Assembly: GCA_023014485.1 (NCBI GenBank)
Contig: JAJOZX010000197.1
Coordinates: 1,147,001 to 1,211,000 of the forward strand
Length of the DNA: 64,000 bases
DNA from: Bathynomus jamesi
Lineage: Eukaryota > Arthropoda > Malacostraca > Isopoda > Cirolanidae
Reading direction: 5' to 3'
Numbering within the stretch: the first letter of the stretch is position 1; the number at the start of each line of letters is the position of its first letter. Shown in pieces: positions 12,012 to 23,759 of the stretch. Made by a program: the position numbers and the translations under genes. Below the pieces are notes generated by a model. The model did no database searches. It saw nothing but the letters and a program-made list of their open reading frames with translations, and was not told the origin of the DNA.

Positions 12012-14604
12012 GGGTAATTCCAGGACAAATAGACAAATGAAAGTGCCAAATGTACACTCCACCATCTCCAAAATTCATGAAACTTGGTGCGAGGGTTAGT
12101 TTTGGTCCAAATTACAAAAATCTGAATTTTTTTGAAAATTGGTCAAGTTGGTCAAATTTTATGGCTTGACCAAATTTTGGCCAAATGAAAAAACCAACAA
12201 TTTTCAAACATAAATATCTCAGCTGCTAATTGTGGTAGCGTAATAAGTCTTAAATGATAAAATATGTAAAATTAACTGTAGTTTCTAAATATGTATCATT
12301 TTTTTAGGGTAACAAAAATAAAATTATAATTTTTTGGAAAAAATCTTTTTTTTTTTTTTTTTTTTTGCAATTTGGCAGCGAAGATATCATTTTTCGAAAA
12401 AAAGACCAAGAATAAAAAAATGTTTATTTGATGTATGTACACCATAATAAGTAATAAAAAGTCAGCTTAAAGTTTATTATAAGGCTCAAAACTGAGTTTG
12501 AAATTAAGTAATAACATTTTTTTTCAGATGACGAAGATTTATTACAGACTTGTTTGTCCAAAAAAAGACAATTTTAAATTCATATAAAAAATACATGTAG
12601 ATAAACCAAAGGAGAAAAAATCTTTTAAAATATATGTACAATGTACATACATAACCTCTCTTATATTTAGGGACAGAATATATTGACAATAATAATGTTT
12701 AATTTATAAAGCGCTTATCAGAGTATAAAATACTCTTCCTAATACTACACGTACATAAGTCTTTGAGAATGAATTAAGAGACAGTATTCTCATCCAATGA
12801 ATCCAAATTTTAGACGCTAATATTATAATAATAAGAAAAAAGAATTTGAAAAGATTTTTATAACTATTAAGTAGATACACAAATCTTAGATAAAAATTTT
12901 AGAAATATTATATAGACAATCTTAAATAGTATATATTCGATAGAATTTATTTTATCTTCTTTGAAAAGTTATTTAATTCTTGAAGCGGAAAAATTTATTG
13001 TATTCTTGTTCCTCCTCATAAACTTGCTTCAATACTCCCAAATATATTTTCTGTTGGAACGTGACAAACATCATCTTGTGCAGGAAAAACGTATGAGGGA
13101 CATACGCCCGAAGGATGGAGAAATTTTATCAGAAAATCATCATATTCACAGTCAAAGGACTGGACTAATCCGAGCCATAGTTTATTTTCATACATACAAC
13201 CCAAAAAAGAGCCTGTTTCAATTTCGCGTTGAGAGACAGTATTATGTTCTTGAACCAAAGCAGAAACTCTAATGAGCTCTCTTATTTCAACTGACTGTGC
13301 ACTCTGAGAGAGTGGATAAACCTTCAACGAATTCTTGGAAATTGGGACGAAGCAATGTAATTGTTGAGTACCTTTGATAGAAGTAATAGGTTCACTCAGA
13401 CATTTTTGCAAAGAAAGCTCTACATCTACAACTTCGTAGAAGCCTTTATCTGTTTTTGTCCCGGCTTCAATCCAGCTATAAAACAAATTCATAAATTTAG
13501 GTTGCGTGAAATAATCAAATATCAAATATTTTGTATATATGTATTCAAGTGCTGATGCTAATATTTAAAAACAGAAAACTACGAATTTGGCATTAAGAAA
13601 CAAATGTCCTGAACGGAGTCTCTATTGTTTTATTACCTGTTTTAATAGGGCTTTCATCAAATAAAGGTAAAATATTGTCGCTGAGCAAATCTTTATTGAA
13701 TTGCCTGTCTTGAATGACAAATTCTTCCAATGGTGGTGGATTCATGGAATCGCTACTACTTCGCTCCATAGATTCGTTAAGTATGTCTGGCTCAGGTATT
13801 GGCGCAGGTTCCGGCTCTCTGGATGAACGTTGAACATGTTCTAATACAATTGGCTTCTTTTTAATTGTGACATAGCAATTGCTGCATAGTAATTGATTTT
13901 CTTCCAAAATTCCATAGCTTGCAGCTGCCATAGCAGAGTTTACTTTTTTGATGTTACAGAAAATTCTTCTTGAGTGTTTTTTCATAGGATCGCAACAAAA
14001 TTTTGTTTTGAGGCATTTTAAGGGTTAGGTAAATTTACATATACTAGAAAATTAGGTATATACTGAAAATCTGAAAAGAAAGCAAACAATTATTAAAATT
14101 TGGAGGATTTTTTTTTTTTTTTTAGTAATTTTTTTTTTCATAATAATTGTCGATAAGCTGACTTTTTATTACTTATTATGGTGTACATACATCAAATAAA
14201 CATTTTTTATTCCTGGTCTTTTTTTCGAAAAATGATATCTTCGCTGCCAAATCACAAAAAAAAAAAATAAAAAATGACTTTTTCCAAAAAATCATAATTT
14301 TATTTTTGTTACCCTAAAAAAATGATACATATTTAGAAACTACAGTTAATTTTACATATTTTATCATTTAAGACTTAGCCTACTACACTACCACAATTAG
14401 GAGCTGAGATATTTACGTTTGAAAATTATTGGTTTTTTCATTTGACCAAAATTTGGTCAAGCCATAAAATTTGACCAACTTGACCAATTTTCAAAAAAAT
14501 TCAGAAATTTGTAATTTGGACCTAAACCAACCCTCACACCAAGTTTCATGAATTTTGAAGAGGTGACCGTGTACTTCATTTGTCTATTTCTCATAGAATT
14601 ACCC
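12012..14604 (-). mobile_element. Long-inverted-repeat transposon inside the pogo gene (DFSENY-family relative)
   Basis: Terminal inverted repeats of about 455 bp (12012-12475 and 14153-14604) begin GGGTAATTC. The flanks share AGGT (12008-12011 and 14605-14608), so the target duplication appears to be 4 bp. The arms include the same ATTTGGTCAAGC, TAAGTAATAAAAAGTCAGCTT and CAAATAAACATTTTTTATTC blocks in opposite orientation. The interior carries a broken minus-strand gene related to the one in the 43926-48547 element, whose ends also read GGGTCATTCC. Confidence 0.85.
13016..14030 (-). pseudogene. Truncated gene of the long-TIR family
   Basis: Near 14000 the minus strand encodes CCDPMKKHSRR and then ENQLLCSNC. 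This parallels the DDPCHEHR ... GQKLCSTC pattern of the protein at 44986-45618 and suggests an N-terminal zinc-binding module. The frame at 13525-13016 gives a C-terminal domain with GSFLGCMYENKLWLGLVQ, then VKFLHPSG and DDVCHVPTENIFG, equivalent to the C-terminus of the 45-kb element ([18 protein letters not shown]). The middle, which would hold the catalytic blocks, is missing. This is an internally deleted, non-autonomous copy. Confidence 0.7.
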
Positions 14605-14608
14605 AGGT

Positions 14609-15128
14609 GCTGTTTCTCGGGGAAGAAGACTCCTAGTATCACCTAGAAAAAGTGACCCTCAATGATATCAACCAGCATGCATCAACATCTGGAATAACAA
14701 AAAAGAGAAACTCATTCACCCAAGTACCATCATCTTCACTCTCTAATGCTGATGACCTTTCCTTGTCTGATGATGATGCCCTGAGTGGCATTTCACCAAT
14801 TCACGAGGTTGAACCGGAATGTGGCGCAGAAGAGCCAGAATCCCAGCTTCAAGAAGGAGACTATGTTCTAGTTAGATTTACATCAAAGAAAATGATTTTC
14901 CACTATGTTGGCAAACTTCTGGAATGTGTTTTTCCTGAGATTTGGAACATTGAATATTTCAGGCGTAACTATGAACTATCTAACAATGAATTTATCATAT
15001 TTGCACCACCCAACAATCAAGACCTCTTTGAAACTGAAGCTGTTAACATTGTTCAAAAACTTCAGAAGCCAACATTCAATAAAAAAAAGTTTTGTCACAA
15101 TGTGTTTAGCAACATCTCTCTACATTAG
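14609..15128 (+). pseudogene. Pogo-type gene, C-terminal part after the insertion
   Basis: Directly after the AGGT duplication the frame of the first half continues briefly (AVSRGRRLLVSPRKSD) to a stop at about 14664. A +1 frame then runs to 15128 with a Ser/Asp-rich linker and the block LQEGDYVLVRFTSKKMIFHYVG, typical of the C-terminus of this pogo-derived family. The catalytic domain is missing between the two halves. Confidence 0.65.
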
Positions 15129-15438
15129 GCAGACAATACATCTGTAATTATTGTACTAAAGTAATAAATCATTTTTTGCTTTATCAGCTTTGTGTATCTG
15201 ACTTTTTTTAAAAGAAGGTGACTAGGCAAATGCACCATAGTCTTAGATATTGTCTTAATAGAAAAGTTTAAAATATATTTCTATTTTTTTTATACCAGGC
15301 ACAGCCTTGACAATGCCCTACTTGGTCATGAAATAAAATCTAAAAAATTTGCTTCATGTTTTTCATTAACCAGAAAAAAACTAAAAAAAAGTGGATGCAA
15401 TAGCCCCATGTTACGGTAATAATAATAATAATAATATA

Positions 15439-18237
15439 TAGGGGTGCACCGGATATGAATTTTTCATATCTGGCTGGATACTGGATGTGCCAGATATGGC
15501 CTTATCTATATTATTAGGTACCGTATTATTTTTACACTCATATTGCTATGTTTTGTTTTGCATTGGGGGCAACCCCCCCCCCCCCCCCCCCAAATATAAG
15601 ATAAATAATAATTTAAGTATATTCAGATGTTTAATTGTTTTGTTCCCTTTCAGGTTCTTGTGTTGTATTAAACTATTAAGTATTAATCATGACAAGTTTT
15701 GTGGTCACTGTATACAATAAATGATCCTAGCAATATCACTGCAAAGTGTAATATCTGCCAAAAGATTATCAAATGTGGGATGGAGAAAGGTGGCCAAAAG
15801 TCTTTTAGCATAAACACCTCTTCATAATCATTTGAAGATTAATCACCCAAAAGAGTATGCTGAAGCCAAAAATGAAAATGACAAAAAAATAGCTGCGACT
15901 GAATCAAAGGAAATAGGCATAGATACAATACAGGATAGACCATCAACTTCTACTGGTAGCACTCTGAAAGAAAAGAAAATGGACCAAATGAGTAAGCAGA
16001 TCTCAATAGAGGAAAGCTTTTCATCTAAAAAAATATGGGACATCAATGACTCCAAGTCTGTGATGATTCACCGTAAAATTGGCATGATGATGGCTTGACC
16101 AGCCATTTACTTTAGTTGAAGATGATGGTTTTATTGATCTAATGGCCTACCTCCAACCCAGATATCTCTTACCGAGCAGAAGGTACTTTTCTGATACTAT
16201 AATTCCTTGTCTTTATAATGAGTTAAAGTCTAAAATTGCTCAGAAGATGGAAGTAGTAAAGCATGTCAGCTTTTCTTCAGATATATGGACATGCACAACC
16301 TCTCAAGAAAGTTTTATATTATCGGGTCACTGGATAGGTAAAGATTTTGAAAGATACGATGCTGTGCTACATGCCTCTCATTTCTCAGGGTCGCATACTG
16401 GCAAGAATATATCTGAAAAGTTTTGCTCTATGTGGGATAGTTGGGATCTTGATGCAAATAAGAGGAATTTATTGGTGAGGGATGGAGCTAGTAATATGGC
16501 TCTTGGTAGTGACCTGGTTGAAATACCTTCAATACACTGCAGCATTCATTTACTCTAACTGGTTATTAGTGACTAAATTATGGTTCAGAGGAGTATAATT
16601 GATATCCTTGCAAAAAGTTGCCACCTTGCAACTCACTTTAATCATTCTCCTTTGACCTGTAACAATTTCAAACACATTCAAGTGCAGCAAAATCTTAAGC
16701 CTCTCCTATTGGTTCAAGATGTCCCAACACATTGGAACAGTGCATATTTGATGCTAGAAAGATTATATAAATTAAAAATTCCAGTGCAAGCTGATCGTAG
16801 TGAATTACCATCACATCCTTCGAGTGGACACTGATACAAAATCTCCTTAAAATATTAAAACTATTCTTCCAACTAACTCGGGAAATGAGTTCGGAAAAAT
16901 CAACTTTGTCTTCTGTAATCCCAAGCATTTGTATTTTACAAAGATTTCTTTCAAAGATTGGCCATGATGACCAAGGTGTTCAAATGGCAAAGAGAGAACT
17001 GACTTCTCTTCGAGCGCGTTTCTTGTCGGAGAGTAATGATGGGAAGTCTTTGAACATAATGAAAAACAGGGCTTATGTGACTGCAACTGCAATAGATCCG
17101 CAGTATAAGTTATCTTTCTTTCAACAAGATCAAAAAGAGCAGGCTAAATCCTGGCTGACTGAAGAAGTTATAGGTATTGAAAATGACGAAGGTCGTAATG
17201 ATTCTGATGAAAATGAAAGTGAAGGTAATGAAAGTGGAAGTGAAAGCAGCTCAAATTCCAGTTCTCCTATGCGAAAGAGGAAAGACGAAGAGGACATTCT
17301 TGAAGCGTGTTTTATGGAGATCACAAAAGGAGAGCAATCTGGGGGTAAGTTACAAGAGAAGGAAGGTTGAAAAAAAGACTGCTCCTGTTCTACTGATTGC
17401 AGGGGAATTAGACCGATATGCATCTGAACCTCTTGTAGATAGGAAACGCTGTCCAGTTCAAATTTGGAAGCAGGAGGACCAATTTTCTCTCCTTAAAACT
17501 ATTGTTTCAAAGCTTCTCTGCACACCCGCATCTTCTGTATTTTCAGAGAGAATGTTTTCTGAATATGGAAATATCTATGAAGCAAGGCAATCCTGAATAT
17601 TGCCTAAAAGAGGAGAAATGATCCTGTTTCTGCACCACAATGGAAAAAAGTTCTAAATCACTTCTTGTTGAGTTTTTTTTATTCTAAAGACCTCCAGGCT
17701 GAATGGCAGCATCTGACCTACACAATACTGCCCTCCATTCATTGATTCCATTCCAGACATTTTATATCGTATTCAATGTATTGTTTTACATTTGTCAAGC
17801 TTGTAATATTTTGTATTATTTTGAAAATAAAGGAAAAAAAGGAGAAAAAAGAATGGAAAGCAAGTGCAGGGGTCTAGCAATATTTTACTCTTTTTAAAAA
17901 ATTTAACGCCTAGACATTTTTATAAAAAGCTCTGATTATATTAATAGAAGTGTAACTGTTAAGGATGGACAGATGTTTTATTTATTCTTGTCATCAGTAT
18001 TGTGTTGATTTAATATAAAGTGTTGCTGGATTGGTTTAGGGGTAGGCCCAGGAGGGCTTTCCATTTTTTTGCATATAAAATATTATTTGTAATGTGTTGT
18101 TATCATATTATGGCAGATTTTCATACAGGTGTTAATTTTCTAATGTCTTGGCCTATATCCAGCCAGATATGACCCATATCCTGCCAGATACTGGATATTT
18201 CGCAATATCCAGCCAGATGATATATCCAGTGCACCCC

Positions 18238-18240
<3 letters not shown>
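15439..18240 (+). mobile_element. hAT transposon (ZBED/Ac-like)
   Basis: The ends are TAGGGGTGCACCGGATAT and, inverted, TAGGGGGTGCACTGGATAT. Flanks are ATAATATA on the left and ATATATAT on the right, an imperfect 8-bp duplication in a TA-rich site. Multiple GGATA/TATCC copies sit inside both ends. It encodes a decayed BED-finger transposase. Confidence 0.85.
15724..17640 (+). pseudogene. BED-finger hAT transposase, decayed
   Basis: The blocks appear in the expected hAT order but in several frames. A BED finger (AKCNICQK ... LHNHLKINH) lies at 15740-15850. SFSSDIWTC with GHWIG, then LVRDGASNM and CSIHLL, lie at 16142-16558. The insertion-domain motif PTHWNSAYLMLERL is near 16720-16770, an acidic linker is near 17180-17260, and the C-terminal dimerisation motif TPASSVFSERMFSEYGNI lies at 17525-17575. 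At least four frameshifts or stops separate them. The family moves DNA by cut-and-paste with 8-bp duplications; this copy cannot encode an intact enzyme. Confidence 0.85.

Positions 18241-18284
<44 letters not shown>
18241..18284. repeat. (AT)n microsatellite
   Basis: An uninterrupted TA/AT run lies immediately right of the hAT end, probably the expanded target site of that insertion. Confidence 0.9.
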
Positions 18285-18286
<2 letters not shown>

Positions 18287-18318
18287 TATTTGTAGTCGGG
18301 GATGGTATGATGTCATGT

Positions 18319-19071
18319 TACTCTGCGATTTAATTAGTTTGTTAGTTTTTGTTCTGGCTATTTTTTTTTCTAATTGGATTCAGTTTGGTGGTGTTTGTAA
18401 TAGAATTATGACATGCCATTCATGTGATTTTGACTTTGAGAACTTGATTTGTCATGTGCCCTCAATGATTGATTAAATGATTAATTGAATGCCCAGTTAG
18501 GTCAACTGTACGCTCTTGATGATTGGTTAGGTTGTCATGATATTTTCAGTAATTGTATACAACATCCTCCTCACCTCAATTTATGAAATTGACTTCACAA
18601 TCGATGTAAAACCTTTATTTATAGCATGTAATTACTTTATTTTCGGAAACCAACCTAACCTAATCTAACCCAGAAAAATGTATTTTTTACTAAAAAAGTG
18701 CATAACTTAACATGTTATTACATTATTATTTGTATAATTTAGGTCTCGGGGGTACGGGGGAATAAAGATCATGCATCACAAAGTGAACCCTATACCAATC
18801 AATTTGTGATACATGATCTTTATGGGGGCTCTGCCCCCATACCCTCGAGACCTAAATTATACAAATGATAATATAATAACATGTTAAGTTATACACTTTT
18901 TTAGTCTTCATCTAGGGCACATGATGAATCAAGTTCTCAAAGTCAAAACCACACGAATAACACGTCATAATTCTATCATAAACAAGACCAAACTGAGGTA
19001 TTACCCAAACTGAATCCAATTAAAAAAAAAAAATAGCCAGAACAGAAACTAACCAACTAAGTCGCAGAGTA
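18319..19071. mobile_element. Large foldback palindrome (~750 bp)
   Basis: The left arm starts TACTCTGCGA and the right arm ends TCGCAGAGTA. The arms match through CTGGCTATTTTTTTT, TTGGATTCAGTTTGG, CAATTTAATCATGTGCC-like and TAATTTAGGTCTCG blocks, and close on a centre near 18790-18800 that holds a G-rich/C-rich hairpin. There is no coding potential. It is a foldback or MITE-type element; no clean target duplication was found. Confidence 0.7.
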
Positions 19072-19415
19072 GCGAAAAAATAGCCCAATCAGAAAAATGT
19101 CACATCAAATGGATAGCATTAATAAAATAATATCTCCATAAATATGATCAACTGAAAATTTTTTTACTTAAAGGAAAGGTTTTATTTATTTTCTACATAT
19201 TGCAATAATTTTTATTAGAAACTGAGGTGAGGGGGGATATTGTATACAATTACCATATTTTCGTTAGTTTAAACAAAGATTACGAGAGCAAACTTTTCTG
19301 GTTAATTTTGGTGTTTTGCATGTTTCCTATGATAATGCGTTGTTTACAAGATCTCAACATGAACATGTTAAGTTATGCTTTATTGTATAAAGTGTAGTCA
19401 AAAATACATTCTTCA

Positions 19416-19565
19416 AGTGTATTTTGGTGTGCTTTGTTCAAATATGACCATTTCTTGTGCAAATGAACAGAAATACAGTTGTCATTGCATGGCCCAAACA
19501 TGTATTTCTGTTCATTTACACAAGAAATAAAGGTTATATTTGAACAGAGCACACCAAAATACACT
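19416..19565. repeat. Short inverted repeat (150 bp)
   Basis: AGTGTATTTTGGTGTGCT at the left pairs with AGCACACCAAAATACACT at the right, and the pairing extends inward to about 60 bases per arm around a short spacer. It is probably a small hairpin MITE. The open frame crossing it is an artefact of the palindrome. Confidence 0.75.
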
Positions 19566-20880
19566 AGAAAAATGTATTTTTTATTTCGACTTCAGGCCAT
19601 GTCATTTGCGACATAATTACCCAAGACTGAATGAAATTGCTTCTTAAAATGCATAAATTTTAGTTTTTTAGCATAAGGAACGTAGGGCCTAGTAAATTTG
19701 TTGCAGGCTAATTTAGGCCTTCAGTGGAAATTCTAGCCCTGTGCGAAAGTAACCCAAAATTTTATGAAAAAAAAAACTTGCTCAACGCATTACATAATTC
19801 TAGCAAATTCTGAAGCCTGGCTAGGCCGTGCCGATATGGTACTGGCAGAGGCTAATCATGGTAAGTAGACCGAAGTTAGCCCACTCACTAAGTAGCATAA
19901 CTTAAGTTATGCACCCTATGGATATCACATTACATACGCATAAACCTATCATCATCATCATGCTTTGACTTAGGTAGGATTAACTCACTATCATTATAAT
20001 TTATAGACTAAGTAGAACTGTTTCATGTAGGTCTCATTGCTTGCATTCAACCACAAATGCTTCGAGGCCTTCCTAATGTACTCTTTTTGTTTACCTGAAA
20101 GTGGGACTATTTTTCTGACGTCACTATAGTAAATTTGTACCAACAACCAATCAACACTCGAGAAATAATTCAAATTTACTATTGATTGAATCATCGATGG
20201 CTTGAATAAAACATTTATCTCATACAGACTTTAAAATTTAATTCAGTAATGTATATTAAATCCCCAAAGTTTATTTGTTTTTAATTAAAAATACGTAAAG
20301 TGATTTAATAACATAGTGTATATGGTCTCAGAAAAAGCTTCGCATATCTTACTACTTTATTATAAATGTTTAAAACTGTTTACTGTCTAGTCTAGTCATT
20401 TACTCATGTATTACTCCGCAGTATAATTCCCGCGTTCGTTATATTCTTTCTCATTCAAAAGTTCTCAATTTAAATTTTATTTCTTCAAATTGTTAGAAAT
20501 TATAAAAGTAATAGGCCTAACTTAATTTGTGTTACTTCAAACATTCAGTATTACTTAAAGTTCGACTAATGAAACTATTAATATAGTCTAAGGTTAGGGT
20601 TGGATTGTTTTTTATGGAGGCATATGATATGCATAGACCTAAAGCTAAGTCAAGTTGGTTGTCGAATCTGAGTTAGGTTAGGCCTTAATAGGGCCTATCA
20701 TTGCTGAAACATTTTTTGGAGTAAGCTTGATCTCCACCCGTCTTAGGTCTCAAAATATAGTAAGACTAGGCCAGGGAAGAAGATCGGCTTGCTTTTGCCA
20801 TTTATTGTATATTTGAAAAACATGAAACCACTTGGGCCTGTTGTTGTTTACCTTACCTTAAAGCGCTTCTGCCTCAAGGG
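19566..20880. other. Non-coding AT-rich stretch
   Basis: No gene, RNA or clear repeat was recognised. Confidence 0.3.
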
Positions 20881-21125
20881 TGCGCTGCTCCCTCGAAGTC
20901 CGCTCAGCGCCTCCTGAGGCGGGGCCACGACGGGGTCGCCACCCCTCTTTTCTCTCGCTCCTGCCATACGATTTGGTTCCCTATTGAATTTGTGGGGGCT
21001 GGTCTGGCAGAGGAATACCCTGACACTGTGGGTTGGTCGGGTATGTTGGCTAAAAACATGTCCAAGTGTTTTTTAAAAGTATCTACTGGGACTGCACTTA
21101 TATCTCTAAGGTAGCCTACTAGACT
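20881..21125 (-). pseudogene. LINE C-terminal fragment, minus strand
   Basis: The translation gives VDTFKKHLDMFLANIPDQP, then TVSGYSSARPAPTNS and IVWQEREKRG, the characteristic end of a CR1/L2-like LINE ORF2. It lies head-to-head with the next LINE and matches the fragment at 10322-10510. It is 5'-truncated. Confidence 0.8.
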
Positions 21126-21126
21126 C

Positions 21127-21384
21127 AATCTCATGCAGAGACACATTGAATACAAATCACCCAATATTATAAAGCAACTATACATTTCATATGTGAGACC
21201 CCTCCTCGAATACTGCATTCAATTTAATAGTCCCTATTTGATACAAGATATTGAAAAACTGGAAAAAGTACAGAAACGAGTAACAAGAATGATCCCATCT
21301 CTAAGACAATTGACATATAAGGAAAGACTGGCGTATCTAAGCATGTTCTCATTAAAAAGGTGGTGGTTAAGGGGTGATATGATA
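21127..21384 (+). pseudogene. LINE reverse-transcriptase thumb, before an insertion
   Basis: The frame encodes YISYVRPLLEYCIQFNSP, then LEKVQKRVTRMIPSLRQL and YKERLAYLSMFSLKRW. It runs into RGDMI at 21384, where a transposon interrupts. The same frame resumes with EVYKMIKGLDKID at 23760. Confidence 0.85.
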
Positions 21385-23752
21385 CTGTCACGTAGGCCAG
21401 GCTGAAACTCAAGATAGAATTAATCAGAGTCATTAACAGTTGGCTTTTGATATAAAAATAAGATTCCTGAAAAAAATAATTGATGCCGACCAACGTGTGT
21501 CCGGCCACCCCCATTTTTGTAAAAACATCTAATGCTGCACTAGCAAAATTAGGAAAATGGCAATATCTTCTTCTGAACATGCTAGAGAGATGGTTTGCAT
21601 ACCAAAAGATGCAGAATTTGTTTTAGAACAAATTATTAAGTGGTATTTTTTCATAAAACCTTTAGTTTTTAAGTTATTTTAGAAAAACTAATTTTTGGGG
21701 CCTATAGACCCCCTTTTGACGGACCTTAGTGACAAAAGAAATTCTAAAATAAGTATGATTTGGCTTTTTGATTACTAATATTGCCCTAAAAGGATGTTGA
21801 CATGGACATAGTGATCACATGATATGACTTTTCCTTGTTATCTTGCATCCATTATGCTTGATTAAAGAATAGAGGGTGGGGCTGCTTCATGAACTTTTTT
21901 AAACGTAATAAATTGAAAACTTGTTTTTTTTTCAGGTGCCTTTGTTATAAGTTTCCAACTGTAATTTGTCATTGAATTCAACATTTGCAATATAAAGTAT
22001 GACTTCTACAAGGAAAACAGTTGCTAAAGTACTTGGCGATGTATGTTTTATGCCAGCAGAACAGTTTCCTTTAGGGAAATTGCATACGTTGAAGCAAGTT
22101 AATTAAAGGTGTTTGTGTTTCGGACATATGCATGGGTCAATCAGATATTTGGAAATGTTTTTAGGGCAACCTCTTCAGTGAGATATTTGTCTTCTGCATC
22201 TAAATGAATTGCCATTTAGACACATCTTCATAACTTTAGATGGGACAACAAAAAGTCCAGACAAATTTTCTGGCCCTATTGGTTCTCAGCTCAATGGGGA
22301 TGTGTCAGAATGGAATGTTGCAGACTTCAAATCTATACCTTATCCTGCATTTGTGCTTCTACCAAATGAGGTGGTCAATAATTTATCAACAAACTAATAC
22401 TATGGATACTGCATCTGCTGGCCAATTATTACTGGTGAAGTGGATGAAGACCTTGCACTCTTAGAAGTTGGCCTGCTAAATCACTCTCGATGGCTCACCT
22501 TAGCCTATAGAATTCTTCGCTTTTATGTTTCACAAAAAAGACCCAGTAAGAACCTCAAAATCATAGTAGAATTCATCATCAAAGTATACTTTCACAGTTG
22601 GTTCAATATCAAGGCTAATAAGAGGCTAAGTGATGGGTCAAGAAACCTATTCAATATGATCCAAAGAGTAAATAAATTTTCTGACAGGAAAATTAGAGAA
22701 ATTTGTTATGACGTATTAAACAATAACAGCTATTTTGCTCATGGTGAAAATATTTTAGTTGGAATGCTGGCAGATGAAGAGGTAAAGAGGTGTGCTATCA
22801 ATAAAGTTCTGTGTCTGAGGGGAGTTATAGAGGATTTTGATGATGAATCTGGTAGTAGCAATGATTTTGCAGGTGGAATAATTGAAAGTGATGATGAGAA
22901 TGAAGAGGATCATGAAGGTGCTATAGATGAGAATGTTAGGGTCTTTAGAAAGCCAATCATCAATTTCAAAGCTTCTGCATACCACAAGCTGTCTGCTATG
23001 TCCCAATGGGAAACTGTTCCACCTGTATTAAAAGAATTCAGTAATGATGAACTGCGTGATATCATTAATACTGCATTGAAACTGGATCACGAGTGCCACA
23101 GTCAGAATGTTGAAAGGCACATCAAGCTTGTCACTGAAGCATCCTTGGCTGTTAACAAAATTAGATCACGTAAATTAATGAAAGATTTTGTGTCTAAAAA
23201 ATATTTTAAGTTCTAGATTATTATTTATCATGCTAAAATATGACAATTTGTTAATTGTATAATTTAATGTTTGGCGTTTTGGAATGTCAAAAAGCATTTT
23301 CAATGAATTTAAAATGGCTGATTTTGATTGATTTTGATTGCTGATTGAAAATCACTAATACATGTCAATTTGCAGCTTGAGAATGTTTTATTGTATTGAC
23401 ATTCAGTCGAAAGGGGGTCTATGGGCCCAAAAAATTAGTTTTTCTAAAATAACTCAAAAACTAAAGGTTTTATGAAAAAATACCACTCTTAATAATTTGT
23501 TCTAAATCAAATTCTACATCTTTTGGTATGCAAACCATCTCTCTAGCATGTTCAGAAGAAGAGATATTGCCATTTTCCTGAGTTTGCTAGTGCAGCATTA
23601 GATGTTTTTACAAAAATGGGGGTGGCCAGACACACGGTGGCCACCAATTATTTTTTTCAGGAATCTTATTTTTATATCAAAAGCCAACTGTTAGTCACTG
23701 ATAAATTAAAATCAAACAAAAATTATAGTTTCAGCCCGGCCTAAATTATTTT
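21385..23752 (+). mobile_element. DNA transposon with ~330-bp inverted repeats, unnamed family
   Basis: Both flanks carry TATGATA (21378-21384 and 23753-23759), an apparent 7-bp duplication within the LINE coding frame. The inverted repeats share TAGGCC(A/G)GGCTGAAACT near the ends, then TGATATAAAAATAAGATTCC, ATGCTAGAGAGATGGTTTGC and CTAATTTTT blocks, covering about 21393-21720 and 23405-23745. The outermost 8-10 bases do not match each other. The interior holds a broken transposase-like gene. Confidence 0.82.
21999..23216 (+). pseudogene. Unnamed transposase-like gene (DGTTKSPDKFSGP family)
   Basis: Starting at ATG 21999, the first frame gives MTSTRKTVAKVLGD but stops after about 35 codons. 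Further blocks follow in other frames: LPFRHIFITLDGTTKSPDKF with SGPIG near 22210-22290, then ICWPIITGEVDEDL and LLNHSRWLTLAYRILRFYV near 22400-22540, and an open 258-codon frame to 23216 containing FFAH-like NNSYFAHGENILVGMLAD and an acidic stretch. HSRW recalls the RW motif of hAT enzymes. I recognise the pattern as recurring in invertebrate genomes but cannot name a superfamily. The copy is broken by at least three shifts or stops. Confidence 0.65.
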
Positions 23753-23759
23753 TATGATA

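Larger units (their letters stand above)
10951..15416 (+). mobile_element. Pogo-type transposon, internally deleted and split
   Basis: The left end CTGTAAAGTGGGGTAATCG and the inverted right end CCGTAACATGGGGCTATTG are imperfect inverted repeats, each next to a TA dinucleotide (10949-10950 and 15417-15418). This is the pattern of Tc1-mariner/pogo elements. It encodes a psq/CENP-B-type protein, which a second transposon at 12012-14604 splits. Without that insertion it would be about 1.9 kb. Confidence 0.75.

Noticed and set aside
12504..12720. Exon candidates in the AT-rich interior of the 12012-14604 element
   Set aside because: They are low-complexity frames inside the inverted-repeat arm or next to it, and no family motif is present.
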